From assembly GCA_003202005.1 (NCBI GenBank), contig QJJF01000001.1, positions 837,099 through 901,098 on the forward strand: 64,000 nt of DNA. The letters run 5' to 3'. This document shows positions 8,692 through 16,690 of the stretch, piece by piece. The notes below the pieces were generated by a model. It worked only from the letters and a program-made list of their open reading frames with translations. It was not told the DNA's origin and did no database searches. Position numbers and translations under genes: made by a program. The stretch is from Williamsia faeni (GTDB taxonomy: Bacteria > Actinomycetota > Actinomycetes > Mycobacteriales > Mycobacteriaceae). How positions within the stretch are numbered: the stretch's first letter is position 1; each line of letters opens with the position of its first letter.

Positions 8692-9786
8692 TCAGGCACC
8701 AGCCTTCACATCAGTCGCCTCGCGTGTGACGCAGGCCGCGGCGAGGATTTCGTCGTCGAAATCGGGGACGATCTTGCCGCTCTCATCGAGCATCAACTCG
8801 ATCAGCGCGAGCACGTTCTTCGAATACAGCTCCGAGGCGTGCTCGGGCATACCGGCAGGCAGGTTCAGTGGCGAGCAGATCATCACGTCGTGCTTGATCA
8901 CTTCTTGTCCCGGCTCGGTCAGCTCGCAGTTGCCGCCGGTCTCACCGGCCAGGTCGATGACGACGCTGCCGGGTTTCATGCCCTCCACCGCAGCGGCGGT
9001 CACCAGCCGTGGTGCCGGACGACCGGGCACCAGGGCTGTGGTGATCACCACGTCGAAGCCCTTGATCGCGTTCTCCAGGGCTTGTTGTTGTTGTGCGCGT
9101 TCGTCTTCGGTCAGCTCGCGGGCATACCCGCCCTCACCGGCAGCGTCGATCCCGAGGTCGAGCCACTGCCCGCCCACGGACTTGACCTGCTCGGCAACTT
9201 CGGGACGCACGTCGTAGCCGGTGGTCCGCGCACCGAGGCGCTTGGCCGTGGCCAGCGCCTGCAGCCCGGCCACACCCACACCCAGGACCAGCACCGTGGC
9301 CGGTTTCACGGTTCCGGCAGCCGTGGTCAGCATCGGGAAAAAGCGGGTCGAACGCTCGGCCGCCAACACCACGGCCTTGTAGCCCGCAACGTTGGCCTGC
9401 GAACTCAGTGCATCCATCGACTGCGCCCGCGAGATCCGGGGGATCGCCTCCACCGCGAATGCCTGCACCCCGGCGGCCTTGAGTGCGCCGATCTGGTTTT
9501 CCGCGTTGCGCGGATTCAGGAAGCCGATCAGGGACGAACCCGGCGACAGCTTGCCGATCTCGGCATCGGAGGGAGGATCAACCTTGACCACCACATCCGC
9601 CGACCACGGATCGCCGATCGACGCACCGGCGGCGACATACAGATCATCCGGAATCAACGCACCCAGACCCGCGCCGGACTCCACGATCACCGGCACACCC
9701 TTGTTCACCAACGTCGCGGCAACCTTCGGAACCAGCGCAACCCGGCGTTCCCCCGCCGCCGTCTCGCGCACCACACCCACACTCAT
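8692..9786 (-). CDS. pntAa: NAD(P) transhydrogenase subunit alpha part 1
   Basis: A 364-residue soluble NAD(H)-binding domain I, related to alanine dehydrogenase. It opens with VGVVRETAAGERRVALVP, and its nucleotide fold has VLVLGVGVAGLQALATAKRLG. It is full length. It binds NADH on the cytoplasmic side and passes hydride to NADP+ in PntB. GAGGGAG precedes the ATG at 9786. It is the first gene of the operon. The upstream region contains a CRP-like dyad at 9926-9943 that may regulate it. Confidence 0.95.
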   Translation of the reverse strand: MSVGVVRETAAGERRVALVPKVAATLVNKGVPVIVESGAGLGALIPDDLYVAAGASIGDPWSADVVVKVDPPSDAEIGKLSPGSSLIGFLNPRNAENQIGALKAAGVQAFAVEAIPRISRAQSMDALSSQANVAGYKAVVLAAERSTRFFPMLTTAAGTVKPATVLVLGVGVAGLQALATAKRLGARTTGYDVRPEVAEQVKSVGGQWLDLGIDAAGEGGYARELTEDERAQQQQALENAIKGFDVVITTALVPGRPAPRLVTAAAVEGMKPGSVVIDLAGETGGNCELTEPGQEVIKHDVMICSPLNLPAGMPEHASELYSKNVLALIELMLDESGKIVPDFDDEILAAACVTREATDVKAGA

Positions 9787-9925
9787 AAAAGCTCCCTCGT
9801 CATGGGGTTGGGCGGTTCATCGGAGACAGCTGTCCGACGCCTGCCCGTAAATGGCCGATGTGGCCCACGACACGCGTGCGCCACATCACTGGGTTGGAAC
9901 ATAGCATGAGTAAAAGGCCCAGGCG

Positions 9926-9943
9926 CTGTGTAACTGAACACAG
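9926..9943 (-). promoter_or_regulatory. CRP/GlxR-like inverted repeat upstream of the transhydrogenase operon
   Basis: CTGTGT-AACTGA-ACACAG is a perfect dyad of six-base arms with six bases between. It keeps the TGTG-N8-CACA skeleton of CRP-family (GlxR-type) sites but lacks the usual A and T of TGTGA/TCACA. It lies about 140 bases upstream of pntAa. A second weak dyad, TTCAAA/TTTGAA, at 9965-9981 may be the end of the rskA transcript. Confidence 0.4.
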
Positions 9944-10008
9944 TTCAAATGGCAGAACCCGCAATTCAAAAAAGCTTTGAACAGCTAATTATCTGCGTTT
10001 CGCTGTTG

Positions 10009-10746
10009 TCAGAAACTGACCACGACGACTGGATCACCGGTCGGCTGCGGCGATCCACCCGCGGGCTCGACTGTGACACCGAAGGTGTCCGATCCGGACA
10101 CGTTGTCGACCGCGACCGCCTGACGACCCGGTGAACCCTGCATCAGTCCGACCGACACGGGATCATGATCGTCCCCCATCAGCCACATCTGATAAGTCTG
10201 ACCTGCTGGGACCGCGGGCAGTCCGTCGGCCAACACCACGGCCTTGTCCTCTTCGCGCGATGCCACGACGGTGACGCTGGTGTCCTCGCCGATGTCGGCC
10301 TGTTGCAGTTTCATGTCCGGTGCCGCGAGCACCTGACTGATCTGCTTGTCCACGTCCTGCGCAACCGGACCAGTGGCGTCGGGGGCGGTGACCCGACCAA
10401 CGAGCACGCCGCCGACGATCAGCGCGAGCGCGGCCGCGACGGCCCCGACGGCGATGGTCACCCGACGTCGACGCGATGTGATGTCAATTACATTCGATGG
10501 CACCGTCTCGCGTGGCGGCAAGTCCGCCAGCACAAGCTGCCGGATCCGCGGTGGCGGTGGCGTGGCGTACCCCGCCGACAGCGAAGCCAGCGCTTCGCGC
10601 GTTCGCGTGATCTCCCCTCGGTACCGCTGCCGCTCGGCGACGGGTGCGGCGGCAATCTCCCGCTCGACGCGCTCGACCTCGTCGGCCTCCAGCGCCCCCA
10701 GGGCGTACAACTCGATGTGCTCGTCGAGCCAGCTGTTCTCAGCCAC
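10009..10746 (-). CDS. rskA: Anti-sigma-K factor RskA
   Basis: A 245-residue single-pass membrane protein. The N-terminal cytoplasmic anti-sigma domain (about 1-90) has the ELYALGALEADEVERVE segment, followed by basic RRRR, a transmembrane helix near 95-115, and an extracytoplasmic RskA domain with the DQTYQ-like phrase AGQTYQMWLMGDD and a terminal GDPVVVVSF. RskA holds SigK at the membrane until signalled proteolysis. It overlaps the sigK stop by eight bases and starts at GTG, so translation of the two is coupled. Confidence 0.93.
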   Translation of the reverse strand: MAENSWLDEHIELYALGALEADEVERVEREIAAAPVAERQRYRGEITRTREALASLSAGYATPPPPRIRQLVLADLPPRETVPSNVIDITSRRRRVTIAVGAVAAALALIVGGVLVGRVTAPDATGPVAQDVDKQISQVLAAPDMKLQQADIGEDTSVTVVASREEDKAVVLADGLPAVPAGQTYQMWLMGDDHDPVSVGLMQGSPGRQAVAVDNVSGSDTFGVTVEPAGGSPQPTGDPVVVVSF

Positions 10747-11338
10747 GGGGATTCGCCTCCAGACATTGCTTCAGGCGACGGAGTCCATCGCGGATACGAG
10801 ATTTGACCGTGGGGAGAGCTGCATCGAGCCGCTCTGCGACCTGGCGATAAGTGAGGCCCCCATAGTAGGACAGCTCGATACTCTGCCGTTGCGTCGAAGT
10901 CAGGCTGTCCAGGCAGAACACGACGCCGGCACGTTCCTCACGAGAGACCACCGAATCGGCCACGACGTCGCTGGGCAATTCCAGATTCGACACCGAGTAG
11001 TCGGTGGATCGTCGGCTGGCCGCTTCCTCACTGCGAACCCGATCGACCGCACGCCGGTGCGCGATGGTCATCATCCAGCTCAATGCGGATCCGGTGGCCG
11101 GATCAAAGCCTTCGGCCTTCTGCCACACCTGCAAATAGACTTCTTGCAGGGTTTCTTCGGCATAACCACGATCGCGTAGAACTCGACAGATCAACCCGAA
11201 CACCCGGGCACTCGTCGCGTCGTAGAGGTCGGCAAAAGCCCCTCGATCGTGGCCGGCCGTCCGGATCAGCAGATCCGCGAGGTCTACCCGCGCTTCGGGA
11301 ATTCGGTCGGTCACATCCACGACCCTAGCGATAGTCAT
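10739..11338 (-). CDS. sigK: ECF RNA polymerase sigma factor SigK
   Basis: A 199-residue ECF sigma factor. Region 2 has FADLYDATSARVFGLICRVL and the core-binding and -10 recognition helices (YAEETLQEVYLQVW). Region 4 has SIELSYYGGLTYRQVAERLD and a TVKSRIRDGLRRL recognition helix. Its identity as SigK rests on the adjacent rskA and the divergent MPT83-like fasciclin gene, the same regulon known in mycobacteria. The open frame reaches 11377, but the ATG at 11338, eight bases after the upstream stop and behind TAGGTG, fits better. It is co-transcribed with the molybdopterin enzyme. Confidence 0.92.
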   Translation of the reverse strand: MTIARVVDVTDRIPEARVDLADLLIRTAGHDRGAFADLYDATSARVFGLICRVLRDRGYAEETLQEVYLQVWQKAEGFDPATGSALSWMMTIAHRRAVDRVRSEEAASRRSTDYSVSNLELPSDVVADSVVSREERAGVVFCLDSLTSTQRQSIELSYYGGLTYRQVAERLDAALPTVKSRIRDGLRRLKQCLEANPRG

Positions 11339-11346
11339 CAAAACAC

Positions 11347-12891
11347 CTACTCGATCCGCAGCACTCGGTTGTGCCAACCGGTCGCGCCATCAGGTATCGG
11401 CGCAACCCGCTGCTCGGGTTGAACCTGTCCGGTTTTGTCCGTCGCGCGGCAGTAGACGGTGTGTTGTCCGGCGGTGGCCGGCCACGTCCAGTACCACTGC
11501 CGCCAGGTGTCGTCGGAGTACTCGGTCGCGAGCGTTGCGGTGTTCCACGGACCGTCGTCGACACGAACCTCGACCTTCGCAACCCCGCGATGCTGCGCCC
11601 AGGCCGTACCGGCGATCACCACATCGCCCACCGGGAGCCGGGACAGTCCGGCCGGGCGATCGATCCGGGATGCGGTCTTGATCGGCGCCTTCTCACCCCA
11701 GTTGCGTTTGGTCCAGTACGCCTCTGCCATGTCGAACCGGGTGATCTCCCAATCGACAACCCACTTGCACGCCGAGACGAAACCGTAGAGCCCGGGAACC
11801 ACCTGACGGACCGGGTAGCCGTGTTCGAGCGGCAACGGCTCACCGTTCATGCCGATCACCAGCATCGCGTCGCGACCGTCCATCACCGCGTCGATGGGTG
11901 TACCCGACGTCCAACCGTCCACGCTGGTGGAGAACAGCATGTCTGCACCGTCCTTCACCCCCGCGCGCTCCAGAATCGCCTTCATCGGATAGCCCACCCA
12001 CCGGGCCGTACCGGCCAGGGCGCCACCGACCTCATTGGAGACACATGTCAGCGTCACGATCCGTTCCGTTGCCTGCATGTCCATCAGGTCGTCCCATGTG
12101 AGGGTGAACTCGTTGTCAACCATCCCGTGGACGCGCAGTTGCCAGTCACCGGTGGTCAACGCCGGAACCTGCAATGCGGTGTCGATGCGATAGAAGTCGT
12201 TGTTGGCGGTGACAAACGGGGTCACGCCCTCGACCTCGACATCGGTGCCGGCCGGGATCTGCGCGGCGGCACTGGCCGGACGCGGCAGCCGTACCCGCTT
12301 GCGATCGGCGATGACGTCACCCATCGTCGAGATCTGCCGGCCGAGGTACGCCCCGGCGGCCGAGGCAATCGCAATCACAGCCGCGGAGATCGCAAACTGC
12401 CTCCGCGACAATCCTTCCCGCTCCGGTTCGACCGGGTCGGTCTCGTCGCTGCGTGAACCGGCGAACAGAAATCCGCGGAGATACCGCAGCACCAGAACGC
12501 CGACCACCATCGCGATCAACGAGGGCAGCGCATACCACCGATCCGACGTGGGCCGTTGCAGTGCCGCGAACATACCGAAGATGCCGAACATGGCAATCAA
12601 CACCGAACCGGCAGGGACAGTCCGTCGTTCGACGATGCCGGCCACCACCGACAGAAGTGCAACGGCAATTGCTATGCCCCACAACAACACCAGCTTGTCA
12701 TTGGTGCCGAAGGTATCGATGGCGAACTCACGTATCGACGCCGGAGCGTGATCAACCAGGAACGATCCGACCGCATAGAAGGGAGACGCATACGGCGAGA
12801 TGAATGCTGCCGTCAATTCCCCGACAGCAAGCCCGGCACCTGCCGCCACCAAACCGGCGAGCCCGTGACGTGCCACTGCAGCTGTATGCAA
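11347..12891 (-). CDS. Membrane-anchored molybdopterin-dependent oxidoreductase, sulfite-oxidase family
   Basis: About 514 residues. Four to five hydrophobic segments fill the N-terminal 180 residues, with a basic cytoplasmic linker near 150-165. The exported part is a sulfite-oxidase-type molybdopterin domain. The molybdenum-ligand cysteine is in IVTLTCVSNEVGG, and an ENGEPLPLEHGYPVR-like segment follows. A C-terminal Ig-like dimerisation domain (VAKVEVRVDDGPWN) closes the protein. The substrate is unknown. It leads the operon with sigK and rskA, so the sigma factor probably controls it. TTG at 12891 has AGAGG eight bases upstream; GTG at 12876 is an alternative. Confidence 0.85.
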   Translation of the reverse strand: MHTAAVARHGLAGLVAAGAGLAVGELTAAFISPYASPFYAVGSFLVDHAPASIREFAIDTFGTNDKLVLLWGIAIAVALLSVVAGIVERRTVPAGSVLIAMFGIFGMFAALQRPTSDRWYALPSLIAMVVGVLVLRYLRGFLFAGSRSDETDPVEPEREGLSRRQFAISAAVIAIASAAGAYLGRQISTMGDVIADRKRVRLPRPASAAAQIPAGTDVEVEGVTPFVTANNDFYRIDTALQVPALTTGDWQLRVHGMVDNEFTLTWDDLMDMQATERIVTLTCVSNEVGGALAGTARWVGYPMKAILERAGVKDGADMLFSTSVDGWTSGTPIDAVMDGRDAMLVIGMNGEPLPLEHGYPVRQVVPGLYGFVSACKWVVDWEITRFDMAEAYWTKRNWGEKAPIKTASRIDRPAGLSRLPVGDVVIAGTAWAQHRGVAKVEVRVDDGPWNTATLATEYSDDTWRQWYWTWPATAGQHTVYCRATDKTGQVQPEQRVAPIPDGATGWHNRVLRIE

Positions 12892-12936
12892 TTCCTCAGC
12901 CTCTCAAGAGTTCTCAACATGCCTGTGTTGAAGGGG

Positions 12937-12963
12937 ATTCGGAGTCACCGCCGCTTCGGATGG
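12937..12963 (-). promoter_or_regulatory. SigK-like promoter for the oxidoreductase-sigK-rskA operon
   Basis: On the minus strand CCATCC (12963-12958) is followed after 15 bases by CCGAAT (12942-12937). This fits the -35/-10 pair reported for mycobacterial SigK promoters, as I recall it. It implies an mRNA start about 40 bases before the TTG and positive autoregulation. The same pair with the same 15-base spacing faces the other way at 13000-13026. Confidence 0.6.
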
Positions 12964-12999
12964 CTCCCAGGCCGGCCGACAACTTTTCTTCATCCGCAC

Positions 13000-13026
13000 C
13001 CATCCACCCCCGCAGCAGCTCCGAAC
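13000..13026 (+). promoter_or_regulatory. SigK-like promoter for the fasciclin lipoprotein gene
   Basis: CCATCC (13000-13005), 15 bases, then CCGAAC (13021-13026). It is nearly identical in elements and spacing to the divergent promoter at 12937-12963, so both units should respond to SigK. It lies about 85 bases before the fasciclin start. Confidence 0.6.
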
Positions 13027-13112
13027 CTGCCGTGACCGACAAATGATCGGCGCCACAGCACATCACCGGCGCCAAACATTTTTGACCGACGTTAGGGATA
13101 AGGACAGCGAAG

Positions 13113-13781
13113 ATGGCACTCAAACGAATTCAGCGACTGGCAGTGACCGTGGCGAGCGTTGGCCTGGCAATCGGGTTGGTGGCAGGTTGTTCGGACGACT
13201 CCGACTCCTCCTCGGACACCGCCGCCACCTCGGCACCGATGACCTCGTCCGAAATGGCAACGGGATCAAGCACTTCGACGGAACCGGCCACCCTGGTCGG
13301 ACCGGGTTGCGCGGCCTACGCCGAAGCGAACCCGACCGGTGCGGGCTCGGTTGACGGTATGGCCGCCGATCCGGTTGCCACCGCCGCCGGTAACAATCCG
13401 GAACTCACCACCCTGACCGCGGCGGTCTCCGGTGGACTGAATCCGGACGTCAACCTGGTGGACACCCTCAACGGTGGCGAGTTCACCGTCTTCGCGCCCA
13501 CCGATGACGCCTTTGCCAAGATCGACCCGGCAACCATCGAATCGCTCAAAACCGACAGCGCGACGCTGACCAAGATCCTGACCTACCACGTGGTGCCAGG
13601 ACAGCTCTCGCCTGATGAGGTCATCGGCGACCATAAGACCGTCGAAGGTGGAACGGTCACCGTGACCGGCCCGGTCGACACTCTCAAGGTCCAGAACGCC
13701 TCCGTGATCTGTGGCGGTGTGAAGACCGCCAACGCGACCGTCTACCTCATCGATACGGTGCTGATGCCGCCGGCCGCATGA
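13113..13781 (+). CDS. Fasciclin-domain lipoprotein, MPT83/MPT70-like
   Basis: A 222-residue lipoprotein. The signal peptide ends in the lipobox LVAGC (Cys26), followed by a Ser/Thr-rich linker. A single FAS1 domain (about 85-220) has the H1 motif [14 protein letters not shown] and the H2-type [13 protein letters not shown], and ends with [17 protein letters not shown]83 and MPT70 of M. tuberculosis are the strongest known SigK targets, and the SigK-like promoter upstream and neighbouring sigK-rskA fit that. The role is probably adhesion or cell-surface interaction. Two cysteines (in GPGCAAY and VICGGV) may form a disulfide. Confidence 0.9.
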   Translation: MALKRIQRLAVTVASVGLAIGLVAGCSDDSDSSSDTAATSAPMTSSEMATGSSTSTEPATLVGPGCAAYAEANPTGAGSVDGMAADPVATAAGNNPELTTLTAAVSGGLNPDVNLVDTLNGGEFTVFAPTDDAFAKIDPATIESLKTDSATLTKILTYHVVPGQLSPDEVIGDHKTVEGGTVTVTGPVDTLKVQNASVICGGVKTANATVYLIDTVLMPPAA

Positions 13782-13822
13782 CCTGCGACCAGGCATCAAT
13801 GACCTGAGGGGTAGATCAAGAA

Positions 13823-13867
13823 CTCGGGCCGGGGCGGCACACCCCCGACCGGCCGTTCCGGCCCGAG
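13823..13867 (+). terminator. Hairpin downstream of the fasciclin gene
   Basis: CTCGGGCCGG (13823-13832) pairs with CCGGCCCGAG (13858-13867) across a 25-base loop that contains further GC-rich pairing. It starts 42 bases after the stop codon and is followed by few T residues. Confidence 0.55.
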
Positions 13868-13937
13868 CCTTGGACTCCAATACAGCAAATTTCCGTAGTT
13901 TGCCCGACAACATAGCCTGCCGATAGCACGAATTCCG

Positions 13938-14471
13938 ATGTCCTCCCATATCGTGTTCGTTGTGACGGTAGGCCCGATCCCTGGAGATCAGATCGAGACC
14001 GCTGCGGCGGAAACCGATCCTCCCCAGCGGGGAACTCTCGTCGAGTTCGTGCGCAGGCCCCTGCCGATGCAGGTCCTGCGCTTTTCCGCGGTGGGGATCG
14101 TGTGCACCACCACCTACGCCCTGCTGTACCTCACACTGCACGGACCTCTCGGCGCTCAGGCCGCCAATTTCATCGCCATGCTGGTCTCGGCGATCCTCAA
14201 CACCGCCGCGAATCGGGCCTTCACCTTCGGGCTGCGGGGCTCCCGGCAGATCCTCTTCCACCACATCCAGGGCATCGCCGTCTTCGCCTTCGGGTGGGCG
14301 CTGACCGCACTCTCACTGTTCGTGCTGCATCAGATCTCGGAGCATCCGTCGAGCCGGCTCGAGCTGGTCATCCTGATGATCGTGAACCTGATCGCCACCT
14401 GCGTGCGGTTCCTGACCTTCCGGCACGTGTTCTCCCGGGCATTGCGGAAGCAGCTCACCACTGCCGGCTGA
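13938..14471 (+). CDS. GtrA-like membrane protein
   Basis: A 177-residue protein with four predicted transmembrane helices in the GtrA layout. The first starts QVLRFSAVGIVCTTTYALLY, and the ANFIAMLVSAILNTAANRAFTF segment carries the family's conserved N-x3-N-R-x-FTF motif. GtrA proteins are thought to flip or position polyprenyl-linked sugars for cell-wall or surface glycan modification. The specific substrate is unknown. The first 35 residues are a non-conserved acidic tail, so a later start is possible. The stop is five bases from the convergent flavoprotein stop. Confidence 0.8.
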   Translation: MSSHIVFVVTVGPIPGDQIETAAAETDPPQRGTLVEFVRRPLPMQVLRFSAVGIVCTTTYALLYLTLHGPLGAQAANFIAMLVSAILNTAANRAFTFGLRGSRQILFHHIQGIAVFAFGWALTALSLFVLHQISEHPSSRLELVILMIVNLIATCVRFLTFRHVFSRALRKQLTTAG

Positions 14472-14476
14472 TCGGT

Positions 14477-15928
14477 CTAGCGGGCGGCGGCGTGCCGGCC
14501 CGCCCGGCGACCGAAGAACGAGCCCTCGCCCAGCTGCGTTCCGCTGGCGTAGCCCTTGCCGTCCTGAGCGAGGTTCGCCGCCCCGGCACCGGCGGCGTAG
14601 AGGCCGGGAATCGCCACACCCGACTCCGTGAGTACCTCACCGTCCAGCGAGGTCGCCAGGCCACCGATGGTGAATCCGGCGTAGATCGCCTTACCCAGCG
14701 ACATGTCGAACGCCGCCCACGGTCCCTTGTCCTGCGGAGCCAGCCAATTCGCCCGCTTGCCGAAGTCAGGATCCTTGCCCCGCGCGGCGTACTCGTTGTA
14801 CCTCGCGACCGACGCCTGCAGGTTTCCTTCCGGGATGCCGAGCGCGGACTCCATCTCCTCGATCGTCTCCCAGCCGTCGATGAACGGCACCAGTGGGAAG
14901 TCCGGCCGCTCCATGTGCGATTCGTCGACGATGAGGTAGGCAATGGCGTCCGGTTGCTCGAGCACAAAGGCCGACGTCCGGGAGTGGTAGGAGTCCTCGC
15001 TGACAAACCGGTGACCCTCCTTGTTCACCGCGAGTCCGGTGATCAGGATCGACGGCGGGTAGATCGGTGCGGTCACAAATGGCTGATCCATGTGTTTGAG
15101 GTCGCCCCCGACGGACGCTCCGAGGCGGATGCCCAACCCGTCGTCATAGGTACTGCCCAGTGTGTAGGGCTTTTCGGCCATCGCCGGGACGAACTCTGCG
15201 ACCATCGACTCGTTCATCACGAATCCGCCGGCCGCGATGATCACTGCCTTGGCTTTGATGAAGCCGGTGTCCTGCAATCTCTTCCACCGCACCCCGACAA
15301 CCTGACCGTTGTCGTCGACGACGAGATTGCGGGCGCCGGTCTCGTAGCGGATCTCGGTGCCGAGTTCGGCAAGGCGCTTCACCAGCAGATCGACGACCAT
15401 GCCCGCGCCGCCGGTGTCGCCATTGACGGGGACCTTGTGGCCGCGCGGCGCCGGGACCGCCTGTTCGCAGAACGGCCAGACCTTCTCGTTTCCGGTGAAC
15501 ATCAGCCCCTGCGTACCGGGCTGGATCACGGCCTTTTCCGGGTAGTAGGTGCGCTCGAACTCGAAGCCGAGCGCCTCGAGCCAGTCGAAGTGCTCGACAC
15601 TGCCCTGGCAGTAGGCGTGGATCTTGTCCGGTTCGGGTTCCCGAGAAACCGCCAGGAGGTACTTCTCCATCTCTTCGGCCGAATCCTCGTGCCCGGTCGC
15701 CTTCTGCACCGCGGTGCCGCCACCGAGGTAGAAGTGCCCACCGGCCATCGACGACGTTCCGCCCGCGACGGCGGCACGCTCGAGAACCAGCACCCGGGCG
15801 CCCGCTGTCGATGCCTCGACCGCAGCGCTACCGCCGGAGATCCCGCATCCGACGACGAGTACATCGACTTCGTCAGTCCACTCGTCGACCGTCGATGCGG
15901 CCACCACCTCGGGCAATTCAGCCTTCAT
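14477..15928 (-). CDS. FAD-dependent oxidoreductase, 3-ketosteroid-delta1-dehydrogenase-like
   Basis: A 483-residue flavoprotein of the succinate dehydrogenase/KstD superfamily. The FAD dinucleotide fold is at about residue 22 (DVLVVGCGISGGSAAVEAS), then ERAAVAGGTSSMAGG. C-terminal FAD contacts appear in GLYAAGAGAANLAQDGKGYASGT. These enzymes desaturate steroid ring A or reduce related substrates. A KstR-type operator in its upstream region supports a steroid link, but sequence alone does not exclude other fumarate-reductase-like activities. The ATG at 15928 has GAGGA eight bases upstream; a GTG at 15943 is in frame. Confidence 0.75.
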   Translation of the reverse strand: MKAELPEVVAASTVDEWTDEVDVLVVGCGISGGSAAVEASTAGARVLVLERAAVAGGTSSMAGGHFYLGGGTAVQKATGHEDSAEEMEKYLLAVSREPEPDKIHAYCQGSVEHFDWLEALGFEFERTYYPEKAVIQPGTQGLMFTGNEKVWPFCEQAVPAPRGHKVPVNGDTGGAGMVVDLLVKRLAELGTEIRYETGARNLVVDDNGQVVGVRWKRLQDTGFIKAKAVIIAAGGFVMNESMVAEFVPAMAEKPYTLGSTYDDGLGIRLGASVGGDLKHMDQPFVTAPIYPPSILITGLAVNKEGHRFVSEDSYHSRTSAFVLEQPDAIAYLIVDESHMERPDFPLVPFIDGWETIEEMESALGIPEGNLQASVARYNEYAARGKDPDFGKRANWLAPQDKGPWAAFDMSLGKAIYAGFTIGGLATSLDGEVLTESGVAIPGLYAAGAGAANLAQDGKGYASGTQLGEGSFFGRRAGRHAAAR

Positions 15929-15972
15929 CAGCGCATTCCTCACTCGTTCCGCTCAACCCTGTCGACCCAAAC

Positions 15973-15986
15973 TAGAACTCGTTCTA
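15973..15986. promoter_or_regulatory. KstR-type operator
   Basis: TAGAAC-TC-GTTCTA is a perfect dyad and fits the 14-base TnnAACnnGTTnnA consensus published for KstR, the TetR-family repressor of cholesterol catabolism. It sits 45 bases upstream of the KstD-like start. Confidence 0.65.
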
Positions 15987-16018
15987 CTTTAGGTCAATCG
16001 TGCGGACGGCGTCACGCT

Positions 16019-16570
16019 TCAGACGTGTTCGGAAATGAGCGCGGCGACGGTGTTCGGCTCCAATGCAGAGAATGTGTGCCGGACATCCCCGGGATAGTTG
16101 ATGTAGTCGCCCGGCCCGAGTTCGACCGGTTCGTCGATCAAGCCGACCATCGCCCGCCCGGACACCAGCACCACATGCTCGACGACACCCGCCATGTGCG
16201 GGTCGGAGTCCCGGGGCTCGCCCGGCTCGGCGGTGATCAGATACAGATCGCGCCTGGCATAGGTGGGACATGCCGACAGCAGCGTTGCCACATAGTCCGA
16301 ACGTTCCGAGAACACACCTGGACCTTCCCCGGCCCGGATCACCTGAACTTTCGGCGCCGGCGGCTGTACCAGCAGCGCGAACGGCACATCGAGTGCGGTG
16401 CTCAGAGCCCACAGGGTCTCCACGCTGGGATTGCCGTTGCCGGCTTCGAGCTGCGACAACGTCGACTTCGCCACCCCCGCCCGACGTGCGACCTCGGCGA
16501 GCGAGAGCCCGGTCCGCTTGCGTTCCCGCTGTAGCGCAGCCGCAATGGCCTGCAGCGGTGCTCCCGTCAT
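16019..16570 (-). CDS. XRE-family regulator with C-terminal cupin domain
   Basis: A 183-residue regulator. The N-terminal helix-turn-helix (about 10-65) has TGLSLAEVARRAGVAKSTLSQ. A C-terminal cupin_2 sensor domain contains HMAGVVEHVVLVSGRA and LGPGDYINYPGDVRHTF. Such proteins usually sense a small metabolite and control an adjacent transporter or metabolic gene. Here it diverges from azlCD, so it probably controls branched-chain amino-acid export. GAGAGG lies six bases before the ATG at 16570, which favours that start over an upstream ATG at 16594. Confidence 0.85.
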   Translation of the reverse strand: MTGAPLQAIAAALQRERKRTGLSLAEVARRAGVAKSTLSQLEAGNGNPSVETLWALSTALDVPFALLVQPPAPKVQVIRAGEGPGVFSERSDYVATLLSACPTYARRDLYLITAEPGEPRDSDPHMAGVVEHVVLVSGRAMVGLIDEPVELGPGDYINYPGDVRHTFSALEPNTVAALISEHV

Positions 16571-16646
16571 CGGCATCCTCTCGAGCAGTGGCATTCCATG
16601 GCGAGCCCGTCGCCGGCGCGTCGTCGTTCGATTTACACTACCAATC

Positions 16647-16662
16647 GTTCGGGTTGACGAAC
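16647..16662. promoter_or_regulatory. Candidate operator in the regulator/azlC intergenic region
   Basis: GTTCG-GGTTGA-CGAAC is a short dyad 29 bases before azlC and 77 bases before the cupin regulator. It is a plausible binding site for that regulator, but the arms are short. Confidence 0.3.
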
Positions 16663-16690
16663 ACCGTCCAATAGGTTCATCATAACGTCC

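Noticed and set aside
9965-9981. TTCAAA/TTTGAA dyad as an operator
   Set aside because: Short A+T arms with a homopolymer centre; it may just be the weak end of the rskA transcript.
9949-10134. A short plus-strand frame between pntAa and rskA
   Set aside because: Half of it is antisense to rskA; the remainder lies in the A+T-rich control region and no ribosome site is present.
14102-16534. An 810-codon open frame on the plus strand
   Set aside because: It is antisense to the KstD-like flavoprotein and the cupin regulator and shows the Arg/Pro/Gly-rich composition of high-GC shadow frames.
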